Notes: generated by a model not told the origin, from the letters alone. A DNA stretch of 64,000 nucleotides from Petunia secreta (GCA_029990175.1 JARKIP010000049.1:11014001-11078000); one strand, 5' to 3'; numbered from the stretch's first letter, positions 11,786 to 24,473 are shown. Numbers and translations: made by a program.

Positions 11786-14700
11786 TCATACATTGCTATC
11801 AATAATGCCCATTCTTTCAATATGTTCTATAAATGCTTTAGGCGGTAATCCTTTCGTCAAAGGATCAGCAATCATAATTTTGGTGCTAATATCTTCAATT
11901 GACACTCTATGTTCCTGAAATTCTTCCTTAAGTTTAAGGTACTTCAAGTCTATAGGCTTAGCACCCTTTGTGTACCTATCATTCTTAGAGAAGAAGACTG
12001 CTGAGGAATTATCACAATAAATTTTCAGCGGCTTGGCAATACTGTCGACTAGTCCAAGTCCTGAAACAAAGTTCCTTAGCCATGCGGCCTCAAAGCATGC
12101 CACAAACTCAGCTTCCATGGTTGATCCAGCTCTGATAGATTGCTTTGCACTCTTCCACGATATTGCTCCTTTAGCGAACAGAAACAAATAACCAAATGTG
12201 GATTTTATTGTATCCTCACAACAACCATAATCTGAATCTGAATATCCAACCACATCAAGATGGTCAGATTTTCTATAAGTGAGCATATAATCTTTTGTTC
12301 CTTGCAAGTATCTCAACACTTTATTTGCAGCCCTCCAATGATCCATTCCTGGATTGCTTTGATATCTGCCCAACATTCCAACAATAAAATTGATGTATGA
12401 TCTGGTACATGTCTGGGCATACATTAAGCTCCCAACTACGGATGCATAAGGAATATCTTTCATTCGCTTACGTTCCAATTCATTCTTTGGACATTGATTG
12501 AGACTGAATTTATCTCCCTTCTGAATTGGAACGGGACTTGATGAGCAATTTTTTATTCTGAATCTCTCTAGAACTTTATTAATATAGGCCTTTTGGGAAA
12601 ACCCCAACAAACGTTGTGATCTATACCGCAATATTTCTATCCCGATCCCATAGGTTGCCTCTCCCATATCTTTCATTTTAAAGTTCTTAAAGAGAAATTT
12701 CTTGGTGCCATGTATCATACCAAGATCATTAGTAGCAAGCAATATGTCATCAACATACAGGACTAATATTATAAACTTACTCCTACTGACCTTAAGATAT
12801 ATACACAGGTCAACGATGTTTTCCTTAAATCCAAAGGCGACAATTGTTTCATGAAACTTAAGATGCCATTGTCGGGAAGCTTGTTCAAGCCGTATATTGA
12901 TTTCTTCAGTTTACACACCATGTGTTCCTTTACTTTAATTTTAAAACCCTCTGGTTGATTTATGTAAACTTCTTCCTCTAAATTTTCATTCAGAAAGGCA
13001 GTTTTCACATCCATTTGATGTAGCTCTAAGTCATAATGAGCCAATAAAGCCATTATAATTCTAAGTGAATCCTTTTTAGAGACAGATGAAAATGTCTCTG
13101 TATAGTCAACACCATGTTTCTGAGTGAAACCTTTGGCAACAAGTCTGGCCTTGTGACGTTCAATATTACCATTTGAGTCATGTTTGGTCTTAAAGACCCA
13201 TTTACACCCGACTCTTTTTCAACCTTTTGGTAATTCAACAAGGTCCCAAACATCATTATGTTGCATGGATTTCAACTCATCTTTCATAGCATCTAACCAC
13301 TTATCAGAATTATTACTTTCAATGGCCCGTGAAAATAAAACTGGATCATTATTGATTTCCAAATATCCAAATCAATTTATCAATTTCTGACACATGTAGA
13401 TATACCAAAAAATCATCAGAAATAACATTTCTTCTTTGTCTTTGAGATTTTCTTAATGCTACTTCTTGCGGTACATCTACTGTAGGTTCATTGATTATGC
13501 TTTCATTATGAATAACAGGATCATTATTTTGTTGTTCTTGTTGGTTGTTAGGCGGTATAACAACTTCGGGAACAACAATTTTAGGAGAATTACAGGGTAA
13601 AGGAATTTGCACCCTAACTTCCCTAATTTCCACATTACGCGGTTCTTCACTCCACTAATTTCACCATTCTCAATGAACCTAGCATATTTAATTTCAACAA
13701 TACTCGTACTATGGTTAGGACAGTAAAATCTATACCCCTTTGATTTTTCTGGATAACCAATAAAGAAACCACTGATTGTTCGTGGATCTAGTTTCTATTC
13801 TTGTGGATTATAAATTCTTACTTCTGCTGGGTAGCCCCAAACATGCAGGTGCCTTAAACTAGGTTTCCTACCAGTCCAAAGTTCAAAAGGTGTCTTTGGA
13901 ACTGCCTTACTAGGAACCCTATTTAGTAAGTATACGACAATCTTTAAAGCATACATCCACAATGAAGCGGGTAAAGATGAATTACTTAACATACTCCTAA
14001 CCATTTCAATTAATGTACGATTACGCTTTTCTGCCACACTATTTTGTTGTGGTGTGTCAGGCATTTTGTATTGAGCACATATGCCATGCTTTTCGAGGAA
14101 TTTAACAAGTGGACCAGGGTGTTGTCCAGTTTCATCATATCTTCCATAATACTCACCACTTCTATCTGACCTAATTATTTTCACCTTTCTGTCTAATTGC
14201 CTTTCAACCTCATTAAGAAATGCCTCTAAGACATTTACTGCTTGAGATTTTTCGTGCAACAAATAGACATAACCATAACGTGAAAAGTCGTCAATAAAGG
14301 TGATAAAGTATTTTTCCTTACTGAAAGAGGGAACATCAAAAGGACCACAGATATCAGTGTGTATAATTTCAAGAAGCTGTGTGCTTCTTGTGGCTCCTTT
14401 CTTTGTGTGTTTTATTTGTTTTCTTTTAATACAGTCCACACAAATATTTAGGTCAGTAAAATCTAAATCTGGAAGGATTTCATTCTTAACTAATCTTTCC
14501 AGTCTTTCTTTAGATATGTGACCTAAATGTCTATGCCACAAATAAGCAGAGTGTTCATTAACCAAACCACGTTTGGTTCCAACATTATGGTGCAGAGTTA
14601 AGAAGGTTTCAGCAAACAGATTATCAAGAATTAGTTTGTAAAAACCATCACAAAGAATACCAGAACCAATGAGATGATTATGCTTAAACAAACTAAAACA

Positions 14701-14985
14701 TCCATTGCTGAAATTAAAAGAGTATCCAATCTTGTCTAAGTTAAACAAAGAAACTAAATTTCTGGAAATAGAAGGTACATAATAAGTTTCAAACAAGTCT
14801 AAGTGACGCCCAGTATCTAGGATTAGACGATACGTCCAGATAGCTTGAACTTGAGCCTTCACTTTATTCTCCATGTACACAAATCTTTCATTCTAATTTA
14901 TGGTTTGTGTTGTAAGGAATTCCTGCATCGTATTATAAACATGAACAGTGCAACCAGAGTCAATCCACCAAGTATTATAAGGAAC
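11786..14985 (-). pseudogene. Copia pol: protease, integrase, RT, RNase H (broken)
   Basis: Read on the minus strand. A protease-like WWIDSGCTVHV (catalytic DSG) lies near 14960. Next come the pre-integrase zinc region (LWHRHLGHIS) and the integrase core, with HTDICGPF, TFIDDFSRYGYVYL and PQQNSVAEKRNRTLIEM, in the 361-codon frame 13795-14880. Reverse transcriptase follows with HQMDVKTAFLNENLEEEVY (12769-13053) and LYVDDILLATND spanning about 12715-12765, so the YVDD motif is intact. RNase H has SIRAGSTMEAEFVACFEAAW and IYCDNSSAVF (frame 11786-12742). At least four frame breaks (near 12750, 13053, 13640-13795 and 14890) separate the blocks, so no full polyprotein is possible. Confidence 0.9.
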
Positions 14986-15315
14986 TTCAGTTAAATTTGA
15001 TTCGAGACACGTAAAGCACAAGGCTTACCTTTCTTCTCGAACCATGCCTTACGTTTCAGGCAGTCTTTCTGAAAGTGTCTAGATTTTCCACAGAAACGAC
15101 ACTTATCATTCTTGTGTTTCTTCTTACGTACTTGATTAGAGGACTCATTAACATTATGGTTCCTCTGTTTGCCCTTAACATGCTTCTTTCCTTTCTTTCC
15201 AGCTCCTTGATGGCCTACAAGGTTAATGGAGCCGGTTCCTTGGTTCGTTAGCCTTGTTTTCTCCTGAACCAGCATTCCGTGCAATTCATGCACGTTCCAT
15301 TTGTCTTTCATAGTA

Positions 15316-16521
15316 GGCATAATACATAGATAGCCCCTCGAAGTTGGTGTCAATTCCCAGTTAGACACTTGAAATAACTTAGTGATCAAATAGACACCTA
15401 TTGTTGTTCTCAGTGTGTCATGTGAGCCCTTCACGGTGACATGGCAAATTGGGTGTAGTTCACGCAAACTTGAGCGCGTGAGTTGCTTGTGTTTTGCTTT
15501 TTATCTTTTTCTTTTAAATTATTCATGTGGGTCCCACTATTCATTTAGTGTAGTATTTCCATCTTCTTCCATGATCAGCACACCGCCACCAATTCCACTG
15601 CTAAGAATCAACTTCCAATTCCAGTAACAATCTAACATCCAACTACATAAATTTTGTATTCCAAATAATTCTAACAATTTGTTTCCTCAAAACCAAAAGA
15701 AGCCCGCAAGAAGTTGTATAGAAACACTCCATTCAAACATGATGTTTGACCCGTCACATAGTTGGATAACTCAAGCAAATTCAATTTACAGAACCAAATA
15801 TCAAAAGAATTGGTCGCCTCATACTAATATCGCCATTGATTCTTCCATTTTCGTCTCTATCGATTTTTCGATGGACCAATTATTTTCTCCGTTGTTCTTG
15901 TTTTTCTTTCTTCTGTTTGTTTATTGAAGTACAAATTTTACTTTAACCCATTTGGTTTTTGGGTTTGGAAGGAATTCAAACAATTTGTTTTGTTTATAGT
16001 TTTGTTAGGGGCAGCTACTCCAATGAATAAATTGTCAGTTGCAGAGCAAGAAAGGGGATGAGGAGGAGGGGGAATGGTGGCATGTGGGGAGGAAGATGGG
16101 TGGTGGTGGGGGGTTTGTAAGGAGGAAAATGGCGTAGGGGAATGGGAAACGGGAAAGATTAAAGAGGAAAAAGAAGAAGATGATAATTAACAGGGGAGGG
16201 GAGGGAAGGGACTGGGGTAGGGGGTGGAGGAGATAATTAACATGGAGAGGAGCTGGGGTTATTTGTTTTTAACTTAAAAAAGAATTACATATTGTTATTT
16301 TAATAATGTTCAAATATTTATTCAAATTTACATGTGTCACAATCTGATTTGGTACTCCGCCATGTCACCCGCGATTGTTGTTCACGCATAAGGTTTGCTG
16401 GACACGAGTATTTACGAGACACACCTGTGTCAAGTGGAAGTGTCTATCTGATCATTTCGAAAGTATGAGTGTTTAAATGGGAATCTGGGTCAACTTCGAG
16501 GGGCTATCTATGTATTCTGCC
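15316..16521. mobile_element. Mutator-like element (MULE) inside copia gag
   Basis: An exact 9-bp duplication, TTCATAGTA, flanks it (15307-15315 and 16522-16530), the hallmark length of the Mutator superfamily. The left end GGCATAATACATAGATAGCC and the reverse complement of the right end GGCAGAATACATAGATAGCC match for the first 30 bp, and the similarity continues with gaps for about 150 bp, so the inverted repeats are long, as in MULEs. No transposase is seen. A CT-rich half (about 15480-15910) and a GGGGA-rich half (about 16040-16260) fill the middle; whether they are captured gene sequence is unknown. Confidence 0.88.
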
Positions 16522-16535
16522 TTCATAGTATTATA

Positions 16536-16621
16536 GTTCATTTGGAAAGGACCATACTCAGACGGTAATGAGTTGATTGTTCATTTGGAAAGAACCATAC
16601 TCAGATGGTAATGAGTTGATG
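16536..16621. repeat. 43-bp tandem duplication in copia gag
   Basis: Two adjacent copies begin GTTCATTTGGAAAG (16536 and 16579) and differ at two positions. Since 43 is not a multiple of three, the duplication shifts the gag frame and creates an early stop at 16558. Confidence 0.85.
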
Positions 16622-18176
16622 ATGAACCGCACAAGGAAATTTTCATCCACTTCCATTCCCAGAGTCTTAAGTCTTGCTGCTATGTTTGTCATTTCTATGA
16701 CATGCTCATGCATGGTACATGAACTATCAAACTTCATGGTGGTAAAAGTACCCATTAATGTCCCAGCAAGAGACTTGTCAGCAGTTTGAGAGCGTTCTTC
16801 TACAAGTCTTAGAAGCTCTTTGGCACTTTCAATGTTGCGAAGAGCAGACTTAATGTTGCCTGCTATACTCATTCGCATGAACATTAGGCTTAATCTGTTA
16901 GACCTGTCCCACTACTTAAAATAAGACTTTTCTTCAGCAGTGCTAGCTGCAGTAATAGCAGCTGGCTTCTCAGTGTAAAGTGCAACATCAAGATCTAAAA
17001 CTCCGAGATGGAATTTGATCTATTCGCACCACTCCGAGAAGTTAAGTCCGTTAAAAGCCGTAACAGATGAAGAGTGTGAATGAAGAGCAAGTGTTGCAAA
17101 TAAAGTATGCTCATTCATTAACGCTTTGAGTTATAAATTAAACAAACTATCAGATTTAGAAATGGTTTTATATAGACTTAAAGTGTATCTTGATGTTCAC
17201 CTTTGGGTAGAACTCCAAAATACTCACTGTAGACATTATGATGCTTAATATAATTTAACATAATTTGATAATTTTTAATGTACCTATTAGTAATATTTAC
17301 TATCTTGGATAAATAAATAAAACTAACGGCATACCTAAACTATTTCTTTAATGTTCGGCGATCGTAGGAACAAACGATCAACCTTTGGGTGACCCGTAAA
17401 TGTCCTATAACCATGAACTTCAATTTACCCATAAATATTATATCATTTATAAGCATCAAGATTAATGGGTAATTGAATATAAGAATAATTCTTTAATTTT
17501 GGAATTAATAAATCATAGAGATTCGACCACTTTGGTGATTAACAAATCATACATAATAATTCTAAATAAGATTGAAAAAGTAGTTTTCTATTCGAAGACA
17601 ATGTATATAGAAAATTATTACTTTAAAATAAATTCATAAATTATATTCCTTACTAGTTCTTTGCTAGACAACATTCAGAGAGTTGTAATGCTTTACACAT
17701 CACAATTCCTTTTAGTTTTATTAACTTAAATCTAAGTTAAAACCATAATGACTTTATAGAGTAAGACTAATGGCTTACAAGAATTCTGCACATATCTCAA
17801 TTATGACATACGTGGTTCAATTCATTATGAGCCACAATCACTTACTTTCTTTGCTTTGTAGGTCTTACTGTATGGCAGGTGTAACTTTCATAGAATACAT
17901 TATACAATTTTCTTTATGGAATTAAGAAAAATATGATGCCCTTTAATTTCTTTTGGTGGTTATCAACATTAAAGGATTCTAATATAGTTGAACAGAATAT
18001 CAAGTTGATAAATACCTGAACCTTAATTCAAGTGCCGATTCCATAAGGAGAAAGTTGTTTAGAGGCGAAAACAACTACTAGCAGTATACATAAATCCCTA
18101 TATAACATAATTAGGGTTCACATAATAGAAAACTAAGACGGTAGTTTTACGAAAATCATCAGTTCCTTAAACCTTT

Positions 18177-18188
18177 GCTCGGATACCA
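18177..18188 (-). other. Copia primer-binding site (initiator tRNA-Met)
   Basis: The minus strand reads TGGTATCCGAGC, one base away from the usual TGGTATCAGAGC complement of the plant initiator tRNA-Met 3' end. It lies directly inside the 5' LTR. Copies also lie beside the duplicated copia LTRs near 30340-30352 and 42500-42512. Confidence 0.85.
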
Positions 18189-18190
18189 CA

Positions 18191-18585
18191 GGTAAGAATT
18201 CAATAATTTCAGGAACTTGAACTTAATGATTTTCATATAATACACAAACATAAATACTTTAAACAAGAAGACTTACTTGAATCCATTGTTGTCTTCTTGA
18301 ATAGTTTTGAGCGGAAGCAATTCCTTGATTATTATTGAGAAACTTGTTTCTCCCTCTTTTCTTTACTGCTTTCTTTCAGAACTGCATAGATGGAGTATGT
18401 TGTTCTTTGCTTTATAAAGATAGAGAGAGAGGACCAGCAGTTTCTAGGCATAAAATCCACGTTCCATCAAAGTGGGTGTGAGAAGTTTTAGTCAAAATAA
18501 CTTCCTTTAATAACCAATAGGAATTTAGCTAATTAATATTTATTAAATCAAATAATTGTATTATCTACGTGGGTCATATTTTACC
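18191..18585 (-). repeat. Copia 5' LTR (first of three copies)
   Basis: A 395-bp LTR on the minus strand; its outer dinucleotides are mutated (GG for TG at the left, CC for CA at the right). Copies of the same 395 bp occur at 30355-30749 and 42515-42909 as part of the tandem repeat unit. Confidence 0.9.
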
Positions 18586-21035
18586 GATGGTGTATTTGGT
18601 ACGAGAAAAAATGACTTGTTGCATAGGTTTACCATAAGAAGGTTAAGTATTTTCTATTATTTGGTATTACATAAGTCATTTTCAATGGAATTTATTATGT
18701 GTAATCACCTAATTTTGGCACCAAAAATAAAAAAAAATTACATAAAATAGCTGTTTTAATTATTGTTGTGATTTCTTGCTGGATTCTAGCCTTTATTTAT
18801 CCGTTTTAATTTAATTTATTAGATAAAAAATATTAGAAAATTACTGACAAAAATAGAATCATGTGTGGTTAGTGTCAGTGTGACATTTACGTGTTAGTAT
18901 GCTTTATTTCGTAATTAATTATTGTTTTGTGTTGATTTTAGTTTAATTAGCAATAGGAGTTAATGGTTATTAATAAAAAATTAGCCCATGTCCTCAGCCC
19001 ACTTCTATTTTCGACCCGGCCCATATTCCATTTTATTTCCCAAACTTTCCCTAATCTCCCCATTTTACAAATCCATCAGAACAAAAGAATCCATGGCCAA
19101 ATCTCCACCTCCGCCTGAGCTCCTCGGCGGCGACAACGTCCATCTCCTACGGCCAAACTTACACCATTAGATTCTCCTCCACCTCCTCTTTCCATATCCA
19201 CTATTAATTTTCTCAAAAAAAACTGAACGGAAAGGCGTGAATCGAGGCTCCAAAATTCGGGCTAAACCCTAAGTCCGGCGACACTCCATTTTCCGGTGAA
19301 CTTTTTGCATGTTTAGGTTTGTATTCTCCTCCCCAATCTATTTCTAAACCCGATCACATGAAAAATAAATGTCTCAGGCCAATCTGACCCCCGACAGTGA
19401 TGAATTTATTTTGGGCATTTCTTTTTCTATTTTGTGTTCCATTTTCGGCTTCCATATCCTTTCTCTTCATTTTCTAATGGAAAACGACTCCATTGGGTGT
19501 CGTTTTCGACTAGAAAATTGAGAGTTCGGGAATGGACGTTCTTATATTGATGACGACGATGTTTGGGTGTCGCTGCAATGGTTCGGGAGATAGGAAGGCT
19601 GAGTTGTGGTATTGGCGAGGTAGCGGGTTTGTTTCAATGAAATTGTGGCAATAAAATTGGGTTTGGCTCTTAGTTTGGCTATGGTGCAGGTCGGTGGTAT
19701 GGAGTATTTGATGGTGTTTGTGTCGCTGCGATGTCGGGGCTATTATGGTTTGATTCTATGATGCGTCGGGGCTGTTTTTGGGTATGGGGACTGTGCTTTG
19801 ATCGTGAAGCAATGCCGTGTGACTTGAGGCATCGATATAGAGCGACGAGGGTATAGGATGGAGTTTAGGCTAGGGAACAATTGTTTATGTTGTTTCTGTT
19901 CATATGTTTTGATCCGAGGCGATGGTGTTAGGTCTGATCCGAGTCTGGTAAGGCAACGGGCGAGGTAGTGGTGCTATGATGTTCGAGGCAGCCTTGTTAT
20001 TGATCTTGTTAGGGCTGTGATCTGTTGAAGCTTGTTGGAGCAGCCGTAAGGCAGTGAGTTTTGGTGATGGCGATGAGGGAGTCTCATTCAGGCTGAAGCA
20101 ATGTGTGATTGTGTGTGCGCAATGGTGGTGATGATATTGAATGGTGAGGATGGCATGGAGCTGTGACTGAGCAGCGATAGTGGTGAGAGGTTGACGCAGC
20201 CTGCAGGTCGGTTGGTTTAGCAAGGCGACGTCGAGGCAGCGGCGATCAAGCTTTGGCGTCGGCGTTTGGATTTCGCTATGGCTTTGACGGGTTAGAAGCA
20301 AGCAAATTCTGTTCCTCTCTGTTCACTTTTCATTATTTAGATTTGATTAGTGGTAAAAATAGTCATTTAGTTAAGTAGTACTCCATACGAATGCTTGTGA
20401 ACAAGAATAAGTTGAAACGTATTTTGGTTTAAAACTTGTGAAATGTTAACTTTGTTAGTTGATATCCGTTTATGTATGTCACCCGTTTGGTAATTTAAAG
20501 TGGCGTTTGGATCAATATTGAGCTGAAATATTGGTTTGTTTTCTGTCCGAAGTTGTGTTTGATTGTGTAGTCTATTGGTTCAGTCAGTATATCGGCTATG
20601 TGCTGAATGTGTAAGTTTGAGCAGGAAGGCATGTAGGGAAGATTAGTTGCTTGATATGTCCAGAGCTTGAAAATAAAATTAGTTGTCTTTATAGCTTTCT
20701 TCTTTGTTTAGTAACCTTAAGATTAATCTGGGATTTCCTTAGCTAGGAATTAGGAGTTCAAAGGGGTCAGTGTGACCTCATTTTGGACTGAAGTGAGTTG
20801 AAATTCAACCTGGGATGGTTAGGGAATATAAGTTAAGTTTGGAAATTAGTGAGTCACATGGGAACTTTATGGGAGTCAAAAGTCAAATAAGAAGACAAAA
20901 TATGCAGCACCTTTGAAGGCTTTTGTAGTTTTTGGTACAAGCTAATGCATGCTGAAATTGTACTTCTCTGAAAAGTGAAAAATTGGTCACATGGGTTTGT
21001 CCTTTTTACTTGAACTTTTCACTTTAATCTTTGTC

Positions 21036-21043
21036 TATTTAAG
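21036..21043 (+). promoter_or_regulatory. Candidate LTR TATA box
   Basis: TATTTAAG lies about 1.7 kb before the LTR end and is followed by a purine-rich, AACAGAGAG-like stretch that could be transcribed leader. It is retained near 33198 and 45358 in the other LTR copies. Sequence evidence only; other TA-rich sites exist in the LTR. Confidence 0.35.
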
Positions 21044-21919
21044 AGAGTAACATCACTCTCTTTAGGCAGAAACAGAGCTGAAAATACTACACAGAACACT
21101 TCAAAAAAAAAGGAGGAACAGACTATAAAAACAAAGAACAGAGAGTGAGAAACAAAAAGAGAGCAACAGGGAACAAGATAGAAACAGAAAACAAAAGTGA
21201 GAAACAGAATAGCAAAACAAAAACAGAGAGACTAAGAAACAACAAAAGGGGGGTCTGGAGTTGAGTTTTACTTTATTACAGAAAATTTCAAAGAGCTGTT
21301 AAGGTTTGTTGTTACTGTGTCGCTGGTGTTGTTGATGTTGCTGCATTCATTATTTGTTTTGGGCTTTAGCTAGTTGGTGGCTTTGCTATTTTGGGAATTA
21401 CAACTCAAGGTATTCATCATTTAAGCTTTCATCATTTTAGCTATGTATTCTGCATGTGTTTGCCTTGTTTAAGGTCTTGAAATCGTGTAAAGTGTGTAGC
21501 TTAAAGACTTGAAATCTATCATGTTTGTCTACTATCAAGGAAAGAAAAAATAAAGAACTTTCATTTCTTTATTTAGTACGTGTCCATGTCTGTGAGTTAG
21601 GTTACAAGTAGTCAAATACCCCCTTGCAAAAATATTCTTTCATTGTTTAATATGATAGGATTATTTCCTTTATCTTAAATTAAGAGCTATGAAAGAACAA
21701 AAGGGAAAGCTGTGGATGAATGGTTTCTTGAGAAGTAACTGCTATGCCAACTTGTAAAGCTAGGACAAATTGAAACAGTTAGGCAGAAATAGGACTTCGA
21801 AAGCAAACCATTTCACAAATTAGCCTACCGTTGCAAAACTTTCTTTTTTTTTTTTTTTTGGAATAAATCAACGGCCAAAACAGTTCATATACTTTGCGGA
21901 GTTAGTCTAATTTCAAATT

Positions 21920-22065
21920 GAGCTTTTAACTTATAGCCACAAATGTTAAATAAATAAGAAGTTATTATTGCTTAAACGTGTAAGTAGTTTGTGAGCTTTT
22001 AACTTATAGCCACAAATGTTAAATAAATAATAAGTTATTATTGCTTAAAGGTGTAAGTAGTTTGT
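21920..22065. repeat. 73-bp direct repeat inside the LTR
   Basis: Two adjacent copies begin GAGCTTTTAACTTATAGCCA (21920 and 21993), with two or three differences. They recur in the LTRs of units 2 and 3 (from about 34082 and 46239). Confidence 0.85.
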
Positions 22066-22715
22066 GATGAACAATACAAATAAATTATACTCTATGCAAG
22101 GTTAGGCAAACAATGTAGGCATGTTGACCCACGATGAATAATGATTTTTTTTTTAAAAGTGATAAACGATACCAATAGATATACGAATAGGCAAGTGTTG
22201 CCCGAATAAGTGAATAATTAATTGATCACAATGTAACTCATATAAAGTCAAGAGATTTCGAATGGGTGAAGTGCCTGCGCGAATTAATTGATTTAAGTCG
22301 AAAGATTTCGAACGAGTGAAGTTCTCACGCGATTATATTCGATTTGAGTTTCATTTATTGAACGAGGAAAATCAGTAATAAATTGAAGCGTAACAAAATC
22401 GAGGCAAATTACAACAAATAATTTCAAGAGTCGAAATGCGTCAATAAAAGCAACTGTGCTTGGCACAGGACTCGAGGGTGCCTAACACTTTCCCGCGAGT
22501 CAACCGAGATCCTTATCCGGAACTCTGACGCAGACCACCATTTACGAGTCATAGGTGTTGTGAGGTACACCTTTTGGTGACTTGGCACACCTTTAACTTG
22601 TCAAGTGGCGACTCCGAAAATCTCTTAAATATTTGTGTACCTCTGAACACCGTCACAGACCTTTTGAAACTAATAAGTTCTTTCTTTTAAGTTGTAAAAA
22701 AGGGTCGTGACAGCT

Positions 22716-22731
22716 TGGCGACTCCGCTGGG
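22716..22731 (+). other. Gypsy-type primer-binding site
   Basis: TGGCGACTCCGCTGGG lies three bases downstream of the LTR end. The leading TGG pairs with a tRNA CCA end. From memory, Ogre/Tat-lineage elements often use tRNA-Arg with a TGGCGAC-type site, so tRNA-Arg is my best guess. An identical site starts at 34877 in unit 2; unit 3 has none because its LTR is followed directly by host DNA. Confidence 0.75.
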
Positions 22732-24473
22732 AAGGAAAGTGAAAACTGAGAGTCTCAGGCTTTAAAATTTGTCGCTTTCGGCTTTTGAATATTGTTTGTA
22801 TATGTTGTCTTGAGTGTTACTGCTTTGATATATTTGAACTGTATATACACAACTGTCTTCTCTCGTACACCTCTGAGTCTTCTGGAACACTGCACACATG
22901 CACGCCAGTTTCGCTTCGGCGTCTGGAATTTCTGTCGTGTCTCAGGACACAAAAAATTAACCCTTCTTAGGAGGAGGTGCGTTGGGTTAGGCCGTTAGAC
23001 GTTGTCGACCGGTACTCCCGAGGCACTTCCAAATTCCTGAACCACTAGATCATAAACCCAATGAGTCACCTAGAGCTGAACCTGTGCTTTTGTCTAGGCC
23101 GATTTATCTGCATGTCATTAGACTTAGTGAGGTGCGGTACACCGGTGCTGCACTTGTCTAGGCTGACCCACGTGTCCTAATGGGGCCCACGTCCCTAAAA
23201 GACACATCATGAGCATATAATGTGTTGCATTTTTTCTAGTCTAAGGGTTGTTATGCTAACCGATCACCGAGGGATGAGAGCCAATTTTTGAAAAAAAAAA
23301 GTGAAAATGATAGAAAAATTGGGTTTAGTCTCGTGTCCCGAAATATTTTGTTTAGTTGTCCTTTACGCCGTTATAATGGCGAAAATTTTTCAATTTATTT
23401 TTTAGTCTCATTTTACGTCCGGGCTGGGTCCCAAGTGTTAGAAAATAATGTGTCATAATTTTGCGCCGTTATAATGGCGAAATTTTGGGACTCTTTTGTG
23501 TTGAGTTTGTATCCGAGTCAAGTTCATATTTTTGAAATTAATTTTTCGGGTTTTGTGCCGTCGAAATGGCAAATTTTTGGAACCAATTGTGTGTTTAATT
23601 AGTATAACGTTTTGTATCGAAGTAGTTATCGTGTCGTCATAATGGTCAGATTTTGTAAATACTCTAAGATTCATTTTCAAATTAGATTGAAGAGTTTGTT
23701 TCAAAAATCAGTTGTGCCCCATCTTTACGATGTCGTAATGTTCGATTTCGGGATTGAAAATAAAAAATTAAATTTTTTTTAAAACAAGGGTTATGTTTTC
23801 ATAATTCGTTCTTAATTTCAGTTTGAATCTCGGGTTCAGTTTTAATTTTTTTCATTAAAAAAATAAAATAAAATAAAATTTTTTGAAAACCCACTTTATT
23901 TTGTTTTGTTAAGGTCAAGTTAGGGTAAGGACAATCAATTACAATTACTTGAACTGTATTTTGCTTTGTTCCTCGTGTAATAGTCTGACTCTACTCAAAT
24001 GTCGAGTCTCGTTATTTTCACAGTCCGGGTGGCCTCGCCCATTATCATGTCTGTCAGCTTATGTCTTTTGGCTCGCGGGTAGTGTTAAATATTATTTTGA
24101 GTCGGTCTAGTATCGTTGTTAAAATCATGTTTGTTGAGTCAGAAAGGAATTTTTGAAAAAAAAATCAAACAAATGAAAGAAAATTGAAAAAAAAAAACTT
24201 GTCTATTGAGTCGGTCTAGTATCGTAGTTTAAATTTGTCTATTACTTTGATGTAAGGGATATTCGAAAAAAAAAAAAAACTCCAAGCTCGTCTTTGTTTT
24301 AAATTACGTGCCAGTTACAATTTTGTTCTGATTTTGCTCAAGGCACGTTGTAATCTTTCGGGGATACGACCGGTACACTCGGCTTATGCCGTTAACCGTT
24401 TCGGGATGACGCATAACAACCTTAGGCTGCAATCTATGATTCTTTTTGTGCTAACCTGATTTGTTTCAATAGT

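Larger units (their letters stand above)
14991..17118 (-). pseudogene. Copia gag, interrupted by a Mutator-like element
   Basis: The likely start is the minus-strand ATG at 17118, followed by an N-terminal gag motif (FNGLNFSEWCEQIKFHLG). An in-frame stop near 16910 precedes a 108-codon frame (16558-16884) of UBN2-type gag. A 43-bp tandem duplication at 16536-16621 shifts the frame and ends it. The Mutator-like insert occupies 15316-16521. Gag resumes at about 15306 with NVHELHGMLVQEKTRLTNQG and reaches a zinc knuckle (CRFCGKSRHFQKDC) near 15100-15060. The knuckle spacing is close to CX2CX4HX4C, with S replacing the usual G before the H-region. Dead. Confidence 0.85.
11068..18585 (-). mobile_element. 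Complete Ty1/copia LTR retrotransposon, decayed
   Basis: The element lies on the minus strand. Its 3' LTR (11068-11425) and 5' LTR (18191-18585) are flanked by GATGG at 11063-11067 and 18586-18590. A primer-binding site complementary to initiator tRNA-Met lies next to the 5' LTR, and a polypurine tract (complement at 11426-11438) next to the 3' LTR. Gag, protease, integrase, reverse transcriptase and RNase H follow in the copia order, all with stops or frameshifts. A 1.2 kb Mutator-like element is inserted in gag. The first 1.5 kb (5' LTR, leader and start of gag) is also the start of the 12.16 kb repeat unit that follows. Confidence 0.92.
18700..22712 (+). repeat. Ty3/gypsy-type LTR, copy 1 (5' LTR)
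   Basis: A 4013-bp LTR that begins TGTAATCACC and ends GGTCGTGACA. The five bases before it (TTATG, 18695-18699) match the five after the last LTR of the array (47033-47037). A primer-binding site follows three bases after its end. It contains a 73-bp direct repeat at 21920-22065. Short frames inside it (for example 133 codons on the minus strand at 19900-20301) resemble no protein. Confidence 0.9.

Noticed and set aside
18177..18188. tRNA gene fragment
   Set aside because: It is a 12-bp primer-binding site next to an LTR; no cloverleaf sequence surrounds it.
19900..20301. 133-codon minus-strand frame, repeated at 32062 and 44222
   Set aside because: It lies inside the gypsy-type LTR, resembles no protein and recurs only because the LTR is duplicated.
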